From the NCBI RefSeq assembly GCF_900156735.1, contig NZ_FTOL01000001.1:186001-250000 (forward strand): a stretch of DNA of 64,000 bases, in the 5' to 3' direction. This document shows, in pieces, positions 17,508 to 26,327 of this stretch. The notes below the pieces were generated by a model that was not told the origin of the DNA, made no database searches, and saw only the letters and a list, made by a program, of their open reading frames with translations. This stretch comes from Chryseobacterium ureilyticum. Lineage in GTDB: Bacteria; Bacteroidota; Bacteroidia; Flavobacteriales; Weeksellaceae. Position 1 is the stretch's first letter, and each line of letters starts with the position of its first letter. The translations under genes and the position numbers were made by a program.

Positions 17508-18402
17508 TAAATTTCAAAAATTCATTCTGCTGATCTACAAATAAATAGTGAGAACAGTTATCTATAAGTTTAAAATTATCTTTTCTGACAATATTTTTAA
17601 GGTTATTCAACTGTTTTTGAGAGAATATTCCATCATTTTTTCCATAAACAGCGAAGATGGGAATACCTTTTCTTTTGATTTCTTTTAAAACACTTGTATT
17701 ATCAAGGTTATTACGTTTTTCATTTTGATAAAATGTAATGGGCGAATTGGCATTTCTGATGTTGTTTTTATAAAACTCACCATCTTTATATTGTTTTCTC
17801 AAACTTTCACTTTCCGGAGTAGGGATGGGCATATCAAAAAAGTTCATTTTTCCTGCTATTTCGTAACATCTTTTTCTGTAAGCTGCAGAGTTTTTATCAA
17901 GACTTTCTACTTCAGAAATTTCCTTTAATTGAACCGGATCGTTTTTGAAGTGTTCTTTTGCCTGATTCAGAATATGATTATACGTTTCCTGTTGGGTAAA
18001 TAATGCTCCGGCTAAAGTTAAAGTTTTTACTTTTTCAGTAAATTGATGAGTAAAAAGAGTTCCGATGATTCCTCCAAAGCTATGGGTGAGTATGTGTGCT
18101 TTTTTGAGATGATAGGTATTATAAATTTGATTCAAATCATCAAAACTTTCCTTAAAAGTCATCGTGGCATTCTCATCCTTTGAGCGTCCTTCACCGCGTC
18201 TGTCATATACAATGACATAAAATCCTTTATCAGCAAGATTTTGAGCGGTTGTTCCTTCAAATAAAGTTGCATTTCCACTGGGTCCGCCATGAATAAAAAT
18301 AACAGCTGGATTCTGTTGACTTCCATAAGCTTTTGAATAAATATTCTGAGCGTACACTGAAATTATGAATAAAGAAAACAGAAGAGATAGAAATGATTTC
18401 AT
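17488..18402 (-). CDS. Secreted alpha/beta hydrolase (S33-like)
   Basis: A 304-residue protein with signal peptide MKSFLSLLFSLFIISVYAQ. IFIHGGPSG at about residues 36-43 supplies the oxyanion hole of the HGGP class, YDRRGEGRS follows, THSFGG places the nucleophile at Ser108, and YGKNDG and NCSHY supply the acid and histidine. A complete triad and a lid domain (about 130-215) point to an active esterase or proline iminopeptidase-like enzyme exported to the periplasm. The substrate is not predictable. Confidence 0.85.
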   Translation of the reverse strand: MKSFLSLLFSLFIISVYAQNIYSKAYGSQQNPAVIFIHGGPSGNATLFEGTTAQNLADKGFYVIVYDRRGEGRSKDENATMTFKESFDDLNQIYNTYHLKKAHILTHSFGGIIGTLFTHQFTEKVKTLTLAGALFTQQETYNHILNQAKEHFKNDPVQLKEISEVESLDKNSAAYRKRCYEIAGKMNFFDMPIPTPESESLRKQYKDGEFYKNNIRNANSPITFYQNEKRNNLDNTSVLKEIKRKGIPIFAVYGKNDGIFSQKQLNNLKNIVRKDNFKLIDNCSHYLFVDQQNEFLKFIEQKLK

Positions 18403-18478
18403 AGCTGGTATTTGAGGTTGCTAATCTAATTAATATTTCTGAAGTATTGAGGAGAATTTTATGGCGGAATGTTGTAAA

Positions 18479-18543
18479 CCACCCTGTCAAAAATTCTTTG
18501 AATTTTCGCCACCCTTCCAAAGGATAGGAATTTTCACACCTTC
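18479..18543. repeat. Palindromic spacer sequence, candidate dispersed repeat remnant
   Basis: In the 309-bp spacer between the hydrolase and tag. CCACCCTGTCAAAAATTC and CCACCCTTCCAAAGGAT form an imperfect direct repeat, and AAAATTC-TTT-GAATTTT (18490-18506) is a perfect hairpin. I believe similar blocks are common between genes in Chryseobacterium, but no second copy exists in this window. TATCTTTA (18681-18688) nearer tag may be its -7 box. Confidence 0.4.
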
Positions 18544-18711
18544 AATTGTGATTTTACGGATAACTTGGAAAATAGTTTATTGAATAAATTATCAGAGGTA
18601 ATTTCAAACTTTTTTAACTTCCATCTTCTTTTGTTTTAAAAAATAAGTCCTACTGACTAACAGTTGTCACAAAGCTGCCTTATCTTTATCCCGATATTAA
18701 AAAAAACTTCA

Positions 18712-19263
18712 ATGAGTTATTGTTTGGCAATAGACGGAATGCAGCCTGAAAGCAGAAAAGAACTGCACAAAAACTATCACGATAATTATTACGGATTTCC
18801 AATTCATGATGATAATGAATTGTTCGGAAGGCTTATTTTGGAAATTAATCAGGCAGGGCTGAGCTGGGAAACTGTTTTAAAAAAGGAAGAAAGCTTTAGA
18901 AAGGCTTATGATAACTTTGATATTCAAAAAATAGCGGCTTACACAGAAGAAGACCGTGAGAGGCTTTTGAGCGATAGTGGAATTGTCAGAAATAAACTGA
19001 AAGTGAATGCGGCAATTGAAAATGCAAAGGCAATTATTGAACTGCAAAAAGAATTCGGTTCATTTGAAAAATGGCTGGAGCATCATCACCCCAAAACATT
19101 GCCGGAATGGATGAAACTTTTCAAGAAAACATTCAAGTTTACAGGCGGTGAGATCGTAAATGAATTCCTGATGAGTACAGGTTATCTGAAAGGCGCACAT
19201 CATGAGACCTGTCCAATTCATACAAAAGTATTGGAACAAAATCCTTTGTGGAAAAAGAAATAG
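18712..19263 (+). CDS. tag: DNA-3-methyladenine glycosylase I
   Basis: Tag excises 3-methyladenine from alkylated DNA to start base-excision repair. The product has 183 residues from ATG 18712; an upstream TTG at 18664 would add a non-homologous tail. Zn ligands expected from the E. coli enzyme are in place: Cys4, a histidine in NYHDNYYGFP, and the C-terminal pair in GAHHETC. The catalytic-pocket block LEINQAGLSWETVLKK is intact. It is a stand-alone gene. Confidence 0.94.
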   Translation: MSYCLAIDGMQPESRKELHKNYHDNYYGFPIHDDNELFGRLILEINQAGLSWETVLKKEESFRKAYDNFDIQKIAAYTEEDRERLLSDSGIVRNKLKVNAAIENAKAIIELQKEFGSFEKWLEHHHPKTLPEWMKLFKKTFKFTGGEIVNEFLMSTGYLKGAHHETCPIHTKVLEQNPLWKKK

Positions 19264-19309
19264 AAAGTTTCAGATGTCACGAATGTACAAATAATTCTGA
19301 GCAAATATT

Positions 19310-19350
19310 TATGTGCCTATATAGTTGAAAAATTACCACATAGGCACATA
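19310..19350. repeat. Inverted repeat between tag and a convergent gene
   Basis: Perfect 11-bp arms TATGTGCCTAT (19310-19320) and ATAGGCACATA (19340-19350) around a 19-base loop. There is no strong T-run, so it is more like a palindromic repeat than a classic terminator, although it could end transcription from both sides. Confidence 0.6.
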
Positions 19351-19380
19351 GAAAATAAGTTTGAACTGTAAGAGTAACTT

Positions 19381-19890
19381 TTACTTTAAGCTTCTTACGG
19401 TAACATCAGGTTTTTCACCTTGAGGGACAATAAAAATAGCATTATCATCAATAGTATCTCCCGGATCAAAATAATAACTTCCAGTCACAGGGATTGTACT
19501 TGTAGTAAACTTTCCTGATTTATCATAGGCAGAATAAGTCACGTTGATCATCTGAGCCTTCATTTTCAGCTCAATCTTTTTAGAAGTAAGTCTTGCACCG
19601 GTTGCATTAATACAATCTAATTCTACCAATCCTATATTGCTTACAATCTGAGGAAAAGCAGATAATCTGATATTGTATCCTTTATCAGATTTATTTTTCA
19701 CAGAAGCAGAAACTTTATATCGATCATATTGCTTGCCACCTGATTCAACGCTTTCTTTGTTGAGAATATTGAAGGTGACACTCATACCATTAACGTCTAT
19801 GGTTTGACCATCAGAAATCTTTTGTGCATTTGCTGAGATTCCTAGCAAGAAAACTGTTGTGAGGGAAAATAAAAAAGTCAGGTTTTTCAT
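19381..19890 (-). CDS. Secreted protein of unknown function, 169 aa
   Basis: Signal peptide MKNLTFLFSLTTVFLLGISANA, then about 147 residues with a beta-rich pattern (VNGMSVTFNILNKESV, YKVSASVKNKSDKGYNIRLSAFP, KIELKMKAQMINVTYSA, VTGSYYFDPGDT). The sequence GGKQYDRYKVSASVKN suggests an immunoglobulin-like or Ig-type extracellular sandwich, but no family was recognised. There are no cysteines that look paired apart from one. It stands alone between tag and the HxlR gene. Confidence 0.65.
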   Translation of the reverse strand: MKNLTFLFSLTTVFLLGISANAQKISDGQTIDVNGMSVTFNILNKESVESGGKQYDRYKVSASVKNKSDKGYNIRLSAFPQIVSNIGLVELDCINATGARLTSKKIELKMKAQMINVTYSAYDKSGKFTTSTIPVTGSYYFDPGDTIDDNAIFIVPQGEKPDVTVRSLK

Positions 19891-20009
19891 GATATTAATT
19901 TGTGTGATTGTTGGTTATTAAATTTACATAAAATAATAAAATGAAGTATAATTTACTTTTAAATTGTTGTATTTATATGTTTTATATTTTGTTTTAAAGA
20001 TTCAGACTT

Positions 20010-20387
20010 CTATTCTTCTTCGGATGATTGTTCGATTAATTGTTTGTGTGCTTTTCCCCATTTTTCAAATTCAAGAATAATAGGTTTCAATTTATACCCA
20101 ATTTCTGTAAGTTCATATTCTACTCGTGGTGGAACTTCGGCATATACTGTTCTTGTAATAATTTTATCCTCTTCTAATCTGCGAAGTTGTAGTGTTAACA
20201 TACGTTCTGTAATATTCTGAAGTCGTTTCTTTAATTCCCCAAATCTCATTTTACCATTGACGAGGTAACAACAGATGGCAAGCGCCCACTGCCCACCAAT
20301 AATATTAGATGCATAAACTTCCGGACATTCGTCTGCAAGAGCTTTTTTATTGGCAAAATTGGTTGAGGTTTCCTTTATTTTAGTCAT
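20010..20387 (-). CDS. HxlR-family transcriptional regulator
   Basis: A 125-residue winged-helix regulator. The family hallmarks are present: a cysteine near the N-terminus (DECP), IIGGQWALAICCYL, RFGELKKRLQNITERMLTLQLRRLEEDKIITRTVYAEVPPRVEYELTEIG. HxlR proteins often sense redox or electrophilic stress through that cysteine. It is divergent from a quinone-reductase-like gene, the usual arrangement for this family, and its start codon overlaps one arm of the 13-bp inverted repeat in the spacer, suggesting autoregulation. Confidence 0.93.
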   Translation of the reverse strand: MTKIKETSTNFANKKALADECPEVYASNIIGGQWALAICCYLVNGKMRFGELKKRLQNITERMLTLQLRRLEEDKIITRTVYAEVPPRVEYELTEIGYKLKPIILEFEKWGKAHKQLIEQSSEEE

Positions 20388-20445
20388 TACTTACATTTTT
20401 TATAGTACCCTACAATAGGTTGCTAATGTACGAAATGTAAGTAAT
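20386..20445. promoter_or_regulatory. Candidate HxlR operator: 13-bp inverted repeat in the divergent spacer
   Basis: ATTACTTACATTT (20386-20398) and its exact complement AAATGTAAGTAAT (20433-20445) flank the spacer symmetrically, with a smaller palindrome CCTACAATAGG (20409-20419) in the middle. TATTTTTG (20452-20459), a -7-like box for the rightward gene, lies just beside the right arm. A dimer pair bound to both arms could control both genes. Confidence 0.7.
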
Positions 20446-20478
20446 ATGTAATATTTTTGTTGTAGAAATTTAAACATA

Positions 20479-21009
20479 ATGAAAACATTAATTATTGTCA
20501 CTCACCCTGATATAGAAGAATCTGTTATTAACAAAAGGTGGATTGAAGAATTAAATAAACACCCGGAAAAATACACTGTTCATCAATTGTATAAAGCCTA
20601 TCCTGATGGAAAAATCAATGTTGCTAAAGAGCAGGAGATTATGGAGGCTCATGATAACATTGTTTTCCAGTTTCCTTTTTACTGGTTCAGCAGCCCACCT
20701 CTTTTGAAGCAATGGCTGGATGAGGTTATTTTATATGGTTGGGCATATGGAAGCAATAGTGGCTATAAGCTTGCCGGAAAAAAAATGACTTTAGCTGTTA
20801 CTGCCGGAATAGATGAAGATGTATATTCTGCTTCAGGAAAATATAAATATACTATGAAGGAACTTCTCAGACCTTATGAACTGACCTTTGATTATATTAA
20901 GGCAGAATATGAAGAACCTTTTGTTTACTATGGTATAGAGCGCGATCCTTCAGATGAATGGATTGGAAAAAGTGTTCCGATGTATCTTGAATTTTTAGAT
21001 AATTTATAA
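20479..21009 (+). CDS. NAD(P)H-dependent quinone reductase (flavodoxin-2 fold)
   Basis: A 176-residue flavoprotein of the KefF/NQO type. IIVTHPDIEESVINKRW is the phosphate-binding start, NIVFQFPFYWFSSPPLLKQWLDEV carries the FPxYW isoalloxazine contact, and KLAGKKMTLAVTAG is the usual following strand. These enzymes reduce quinones and electrophiles with FMN. Divergence from HxlR suggests induction by the same stress signal. Confidence 0.88.
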   Translation: MKTLIIVTHPDIEESVINKRWIEELNKHPEKYTVHQLYKAYPDGKINVAKEQEIMEAHDNIVFQFPFYWFSSPPLLKQWLDEVILYGWAYGSNSGYKLAGKKMTLAVTAGIDEDVYSASGKYKYTMKELLRPYELTFDYIKAEYEEPFVYYGIERDPSDEWIGKSVPMYLEFLDNL

Positions 21010-21053
21010 AAAAATAATGGGAATCTATTTGGATGTCTTTTTCAGATAGATTC

Positions 21054-22640
21054 CTATCCCACCGTAGGCGTATCTTCTTCTTTCAATATTTTTTTCTCTT
21101 TCATGGTCAGCATCATTCGTTCATACTTGTATTTTTCCCAATCAAATTGGTTTAAGAAATCAAGTGCTGCCTGAAACCCTCGGTTGAAAAGTTCCTCTTT
21201 TTCTTCTCTTTTCATAAAGAAATTAAGCCAGCTGCTGGTACCACAATTGACTGTCTGGATGCTGTATAAGCGGTAGAAAGTATGTTTGGTAAGAAAAGTT
21301 TTATCATTAAATCCTTTTAATGTGCTGATGATATTTCCAGCGTAGCTGAAGGGTGTTTTAAGAATTTCTTCACTCGTTTTTCCCTTATCAGAAAGAATGT
21401 CAGAATCACTGGTTAATTGTACTCCAAAAAGTGGCATTCTGGGATAAAAAACTTCATCCGCATGGAATAGGTCTATAGGAAAATTGGAAATACTTCCTCC
21501 ATCAATGAAAACCCCAACGGGATTGATGTCTTCCTGTTTAGTATTCATCCAGAACCTCCATGCATATTTCACAGAACTTTCATTCTTATCAATCCGTTTC
21601 TGGAAAGGTTCAAAGAAAAAAGGTACAGACATGGAGGCTCTTACAAATTCTGCAGGGCTGGCGTGTTTCAATTCTTCTTCAGACCAATATAAATTTGCCA
21701 TTGTAGGAAGCTCTACTTTGATTTTAGCATTGATGTCTGTAGTAACAATCACATATTCAGATTGAAGTAAATAAAAAGGATTGTTTTTGTAATAATCGTT
21801 ATTTACAGCACTGTCATAAAAGATCTTATACCTTGTCTGATCAATATGTTCAAGGTTTTTAGTCTTAATTTTTTCAATATTGTTTAAAGCGGCTGTATAG
21901 TATTCCTGTTCGTTTCCATAGCGGTAATTGAGATTGAGATCATGTTCTTTCTGAATAAACTTTTCATTAAGACTAGCCACAGTTTTAACTCCGAAATTAT
22001 CCAAAGCATTTTTCATCGTATTCAGAAAAATATTTCCGGGATTAAGTCCGCTGTTTTCTTTTGTGAAATTATGATACAGTTTTTTGATACAGAAAAAAAG
22101 GATGATAGCCGGAACCAAAGGAATTAAAAACATCAGCTTAGCACCCAAAATACTATTGGATGGAGCAGCAAAAGGAATACTGACGAGAATAATGAATAAA
22201 ATAGCCGCAATAATCGCGTTGATTTTAAAGAAATTCTTGTTATTCAACATTCCATGGAGTGTAGTTTTTACATAGGTTTTACCATCCATAAAATCCGCAA
22301 AATCCCAACTGAAAAGAACATCTTTAATCAGTTCACTTTTGGCTTCTTCCTTAGTTTTGCAGGCTGCAATAAGCATGGTATTGATCGCTCCTGCACTCGT
22401 CCCAGCAACTTTCAGAAAACGGATTCCAAAGATTTCCAGTCCGTAAAGGTAACCCACCAATGCGCTGCCCCAAACACCGCCGCCTTCCTGTACAAATTCT
22501 ATATACTGATTCCCATATGCATCCAAAAGATCAGAAAATTCTTTTGTAGAAATGTTCTCATGCAGCGCAATAAGCTTATCTTTTGATGTCTGCGAAAGAG
22601 ATTGGTCTTCCAGAATAGTCTTAAGATCTTCAGTTTTCAT
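21054..22640 (-). CDS. Patatin-like phospholipase with inserted membrane hairpin
   Basis: A 528-residue protein. The patatin catalytic set is complete: oxyanion EGGGVWG (about 52-58), nucleophile elbow GTSAG with Ser82, and FIDGGSISNFP carrying the catalytic aspartate. An insertion of about 60 residues after the first block holds two membrane helices (INAIIAAILFIILVSIPFAA and LMFLIPLVPAIILFF), so the enzyme is membrane-bound, unlike soluble patatins. It probably releases fatty acids from phospholipids. A 9-bp inverted repeat (21020-21054) ends on its stop codon and faces the convergent reductase gene. Confidence 0.9.
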   Translation of the reverse strand: MKTEDLKTILEDQSLSQTSKDKLIALHENISTKEFSDLLDAYGNQYIEFVQEGGGVWGSALVGYLYGLEIFGIRFLKVAGTSAGAINTMLIAACKTKEEAKSELIKDVLFSWDFADFMDGKTYVKTTLHGMLNNKNFFKINAIIAAILFIILVSIPFAAPSNSILGAKLMFLIPLVPAIILFFCIKKLYHNFTKENSGLNPGNIFLNTMKNALDNFGVKTVASLNEKFIQKEHDLNLNYRYGNEQEYYTAALNNIEKIKTKNLEHIDQTRYKIFYDSAVNNDYYKNNPFYLLQSEYVIVTTDINAKIKVELPTMANLYWSEEELKHASPAEFVRASMSVPFFFEPFQKRIDKNESSVKYAWRFWMNTKQEDINPVGVFIDGGSISNFPIDLFHADEVFYPRMPLFGVQLTSDSDILSDKGKTSEEILKTPFSYAGNIISTLKGFNDKTFLTKHTFYRLYSIQTVNCGTSSWLNFFMKREEKEELFNRGFQAALDFLNQFDWEKYKYERMMLTMKEKKILKEEDTPTVG

Positions 22641-22808
22641 AGTGATTTGTTTGGTAATGGCAGGTTTTTATTAACCTAGTAAGCAGTCACTAAATTACTG
22701 TTTATTTGGAAATCAAAAGACTATTTATGCAGTTGTTGCAGCAAATTCTTTAAACACAAATTTTCCACAAACAAGCACAAAGCGTAGCGTAATCTACGAT
22801 AGACTAAA

Positions 22809-23708
22809 TCACCACTGCTTACGTCTCACATAAATAAATGTACTGATAACTACCGTTGCCATTGCTCCTAATGTGATAAAATAACCATATTTATGATGAA
22901 GCTCTGGCATAAAGTCAAAGTTCATTCCGTAAACTCCTGCGATAAAGGTAATTGGTAAGAAGTAGACAGAATAAATAGCCAAAACCTTCATGACTTGGTT
23001 GGCTTTCTGATCAGATAGTGCCAGGAACATCGAAATAAGGTTGGTGATCTGTATATTCAAATGATCAAAATCGGCAACTACATCCTTATGTTTGTCTTTT
23101 AAATCCACTATTTCAGAGTCCTGTAAATCTAAAAGCTTAAATTTATCAATAGCGTCCGTAGAAATGACCAATACCCGGGAATTCAGCCCCGATTTTCGTT
23201 TTAATTTATATAATCTTCGGATCTGGCTGGTATGATTGGTATTCTTCAGAAAAATCTCATTCTCAATATTGTCCATGGTTTCCAATAGACTGATTGATTC
23301 ATCATCGAAGCTTTTCATAATCAGAATCGTGATCATTAAAGCAATTTTCTGAGGAGTCATTTCTTCCTGTGAAAGCGAAAGTTGCTTTTTCGTCTCAGTA
23401 ATACTTCTGGTTTTCATCCTATGGATAGTGATAATCGTTTTATCAAGGATAAATATGGCGATCTTCGTACTGATATCACTGATGGTATTCAGGTTTTTCC
23501 TTTCAAGCTCGGTGCTTTCACGAAGAAGGAAGAATTTTACATTTCCATCTTCTTCATATTTAGGTAAGTGATTGGGGTCTATAGTGTCTTCCAGAAGAAG
23601 GTTGTTGATTTCATATCGTTCATGAAGAAACTTAAGGTCTTCTGCGGTAGGAGCCTCTACATCTACCCATTCACAGTGGGTGCTTCTGTATATCGTATTA
23701 ATTGGCAT
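22809..23708 (-). CDS. corA: CorA-family magnesium/divalent cation channel
   Basis: A 299-residue protein. The signature YGMN is at residues 260-263 at the end of the first of two C-terminal helices, followed by MPELHHKYGYFI, the periplasmic loop. The N-terminal domain (WVDVEAPTAEDLKFL) and the long stalk helix are normal for a pentameric CorA. It takes up Mg2+ and sometimes Co2+ or Ni2+. It is divergent from the broken fabH. The 168-bp spacer downstream (22641-22808) shows only a short hairpin (CGTAG/CTACG). Confidence 0.93.
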   Translation of the reverse strand: MPINTIYRSTHCEWVDVEAPTAEDLKFLHERYEINNLLLEDTIDPNHLPKYEEDGNVKFFLLRESTELERKNLNTISDISTKIAIFILDKTIITIHRMKTRSITETKKQLSLSQEEMTPQKIALMITILIMKSFDDESISLLETMDNIENEIFLKNTNHTSQIRRLYKLKRKSGLNSRVLVISTDAIDKFKLLDLQDSEIVDLKDKHKDVVADFDHLNIQITNLISMFLALSDQKANQVMKVLAIYSVYFLPITFIAGVYGMNFDFMPELHHKYGYFITLGAMATVVISTFIYVRRKQW

Positions 23709-23755
23709 AAAGTAAAAATACTAATATTTTGAAATACTATGTTTTAAATAAGTTT

Positions 23756-23763
23756 TATCTTTG
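23756..23763 (+). promoter_or_regulatory. -7 box of the fabH-like gene
   Basis: TATCTTTG, 18 bases before the ATG. The nearest TTTG (23728-23731) is 24 bases upstream, a little longer than the usual spacer. Confidence 0.6.
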
Positions 23764-23781
23764 CCAAAATTATAAAACTAT

Positions 23782-24803
23782 ATGATTAAAAGTACAATAA
23801 AAGGAGTAGGATTTTATGTTCCTGATAACGTTGTTACAAATGATGATTTAGCCAAACTAATGACTACTAATGATGAATGGATTACGGAAAGAACAGGCAT
23901 CAAGGAACGAAGACACAGAAAAAACAGGTATGATTCTCAGGAAACCAGCGCTTATTTAGGTTTCAAAGCATCTGAAAAAGCAATTCAGAATGCGGGGCTT
24001 ACCTCAAAAGATATCGATTATATTATTTTCGCAACCCTTTCGCCGGATTATTATTTCCCTGGATGTGGTGTTTTGCTTCAGGATATGCTGGGATGTGATA
24101 CAATTGGAGCTTTAGATGTAAGAAACCAGTGTTCAGGGTTTGTATATTCTATGAGTGTGGCAAATGCATTTATCAAATCAGGGATATACAAAAATATTCT
24201 TGTTGTAGGAGCAGAGGTTCATTCTTTTGGACTGGATTTTTCTGATGAAGGAAGAGGTGTTTCTGTTATTTTCGGTGACGGGGCAGGAGCAATCGTACTT
24301 TCTGCTACGAGGATGAAAATGCTGGTGATATTTTAGCTGTAAATATGCATTCTGAAGGTAAATATGCAGACGATCTTTGTACTCAGTTCCCAGGTTCTAA
24401 GTTCGGATGGAGCGACAGAATGAGAAAAGATCCTGAAAATGTAACGGATAAGGAAGTGTATCCGATTATGAACGGAAACTTTGTATTCAAGCACGCTGTT
24501 ACCAGATTCCCGGAAACGATGATGGAAGCCTTAAACAAGGCAGGAAAAACAATTGAAGACCTTGATATGTTTATTCCACATCAGGCAAACCTTAGAATTG
24601 CTCAATTTGTTCAGCAGAAGTTCGGATTACCAGATGAAAAGATCTTCAACAATATCCAGAAATACGGAAATACGACGGCAGCTTCCATTCCAATTGCTTT
24701 AAGTGAGGCAATTGAACAAGGGAAAATCAAAAGAGGTGATTTAGTACTTCTTTCTGCTTTCGGAAGCGGATTTACCTGGGGAAGTGTATTATTTGAATAT
24801 TAA
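23782..24803 (+). pseudogene. Beta-ketoacyl-ACP synthase III, one frameshift
   Basis: Two frames make up one FabH-type enzyme. 23782-24336 encodes the N-terminal half with the active-site cysteine (NQCSGF, Cys117) and ends GDGAGAIVLSAT then out-of-frame residues. The other frame resumes at about 24309 with GDILAVNMHSEG and carries the histidine (PHQANLRI) and asparagine (YGNTTAAS) of the triad. The total, 1022 bases, is one base short of 341 codons, so a single base is missing near 24307-24309. The enzyme would start fatty-acid synthesis or a related pathway from acyl-CoA. It is not next to rpmF or acc genes, so it is probably a second paralogue. Sequencing error and true inactivation cannot be separated here. 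Confidence 0.88.
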
Positions 24804-24825
24804 TATCAGGCTTTCATAAAAAATA

Positions 24826-24853
24826 AAAAACCGCAGATCACTCTGCGGTTTTT
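24826..24853 (+). terminator. Terminator after the fabH-like gene
   Basis: AAAAACCGCAGA / TCTGCGGTTTTT with a TCAC loop. It is A- and T-flanked on both sides, so it also suits the convergent thioredoxin gene. Confidence 0.9.
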
Positions 24854-24873
24854 ATTTTATCATTAATTGTTAA

Positions 24874-26034
24874 TTAAAGGCTTTTCAATAATGTTTCAGT
24901 ATCAGAGGAATCCTGTCCTGCACTTTTTGCCAGTTCAATCGCCTTTTCAGCCCACATTTTTGCATTTTTTTTGTCCCCAACCTTGTTATAAAGATTTGCC
25001 AGTGTATCCGTATTGGCATAATTCTGATCTTTCTTTACAGATTCCTGTGCCCATGCAATTGCCTTTTCCAAAGACGTTTTATTACTTACATTTTCAAAGA
25101 AATTCCACGCAAGAGAATTCAATTCATCAGATTTTGCTGTAGAATAGTCCTTATAAAGATCAAGCGTTAGTTTTTCATAAGTTGGAATATCCTTGTTTTT
25201 TAAGGCTCTGTTTGCCTTCATTCTCTTCAGAATTTTATCAGCTTCCTCTTTGCTTAAAAATGATTGTGTTGCTGACATAAAATAAGCATCATCCCATGTT
25301 TTTGTATCAGCATTGTATGCTTTTTTAGCAACTGTATTCAGTTTTATGTTTTTATCCAGTTTTTCATACTGGTCTCCAGGAAAAAGCTTAATAAAGTCAG
25401 CTTTTTTGTTTTGGAAGATTTTATACAAAGGGCTTTCCGTACTTTGTGTTCCGGCAATAAGCATTTGAATATCTTCCTGGTCAAGAGTCGCTTTCTGTTC
25501 GAAATAACGGTTCATTACCTTACCTGCAAATTCACTATCATTGTACATAGTAAGCATCGCAAGATTCTTTAAGAACTCAGGATTTTTTTCTCCTTTTTCA
25601 AACTGAAGCTTTAAAGAAGTAAGTCTTTTGCTTGGATCTCCGGCATCTTTTGCAAACTGAATGAAATCTTTTTCTTCCACATATCCTAATGTTCTATGTA
25701 CAGCTTCACCATTTCCGTCAATGAATAGATATGTTGGGAATGCTTTTACATTATATTTCTTTGCAATCTCAATTCCTTCGCCTTTTTCCATATCAATTTT
25801 AGCATTGATGAAATGAGAATTATAATAATCACCCACAGATTGAAGCGGGAAAATATTTTTCACCATAAGTTTACATGGTCCACACCATGAAGCATAAGCA
25901 TCAATAAAAACCAGTTTGTTTTCCTTTTTTGCTTTAGCAAGAATAGAAGCGAAGTTTCCTTCCTCGAATTTGATGCCCTGCGCCCATGCAAACACACCTA
26001 TAAATAGAGCTGAAAGTATTGTTAATTTTTTCAT
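24874..26034 (-). CDS. Secreted thioredoxin-fold protein with helical repeat C-terminus
   Basis: A 386-residue protein with signal peptide ending AWAQ. The thioredoxin domain covers about residues 22-145, with active site WCGPC (Cys51, Cys54) and cis-proline FPTYLFID, so it is redox-competent. The remaining 240 residues are helical, ending in a TPR-like pair (DTLANLYNKVGDKKNAKMWAEKAIELAK). It is likely a periplasmic disulfide reductase or isomerase with a partner-binding tail. A minus-strand -7 box TACATTTG occurs at 26061-26054. The rest of the 293-bp spacer to 26327 is AT-rich with nothing else recognised. Confidence 0.88.
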   Translation of the reverse strand: MKKLTILSALFIGVFAWAQGIKFEEGNFASILAKAKKENKLVFIDAYASWCGPCKLMVKNIFPLQSVGDYYNSHFINAKIDMEKGEGIEIAKKYNVKAFPTYLFIDGNGEAVHRTLGYVEEKDFIQFAKDAGDPSKRLTSLKLQFEKGEKNPEFLKNLAMLTMYNDSEFAGKVMNRYFEQKATLDQEDIQMLIAGTQSTESPLYKIFQNKKADFIKLFPGDQYEKLDKNIKLNTVAKKAYNADTKTWDDAYFMSATQSFLSKEEADKILKRMKANRALKNKDIPTYEKLTLDLYKDYSTAKSDELNSLAWNFFENVSNKTSLEKAIAWAQESVKKDQNYANTDTLANLYNKVGDKKNAKMWAEKAIELAKSAGQDSSDTETLLKSL

Positions 26035-26327
26035 ATAAACTTTTTATTCCCTGCAAATGTAATAAATATGATGACATTTGAGCAGTTCACATTGAAAATA
26101 ATTATCAGAGAACTTTGTTTTTAATACAGATTTAGGCTTCTATGAAAGATAATCGTCTATTGTTTTAAGGATATTGTTAAAATTAATGTAAATCACTATT
26201 TTAGTTAAATGATTAAATTTCAGCAGAATATTTTAATTAAAAGCAAAATATTAGTAGTTTTGTAAAAAACAAAAAGACACTCGTGAAAAAATGATGAATT
26301 ATTATAAGAATAATAATTTGTTTTTTT

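Noticed and set aside
18461..18583. 40-codon frame starting MAECCKPPC between the hydrolase and tag
   Set aside because: It crosses the palindromic repeat (18479-18543), has no promoter at a fitting distance and no hydrophobic or conserved signature.
19310..19350. Riboswitch between tag and the next gene
   Set aside because: The two genes converge on it, so it is downstream of both and cannot be a leader element.
24300..24345. Programmed frameshift in the fabH-like gene
   Set aside because: No slippery heptamer, no downstream stem and no precedent for this family; a deletion or read error is simpler.
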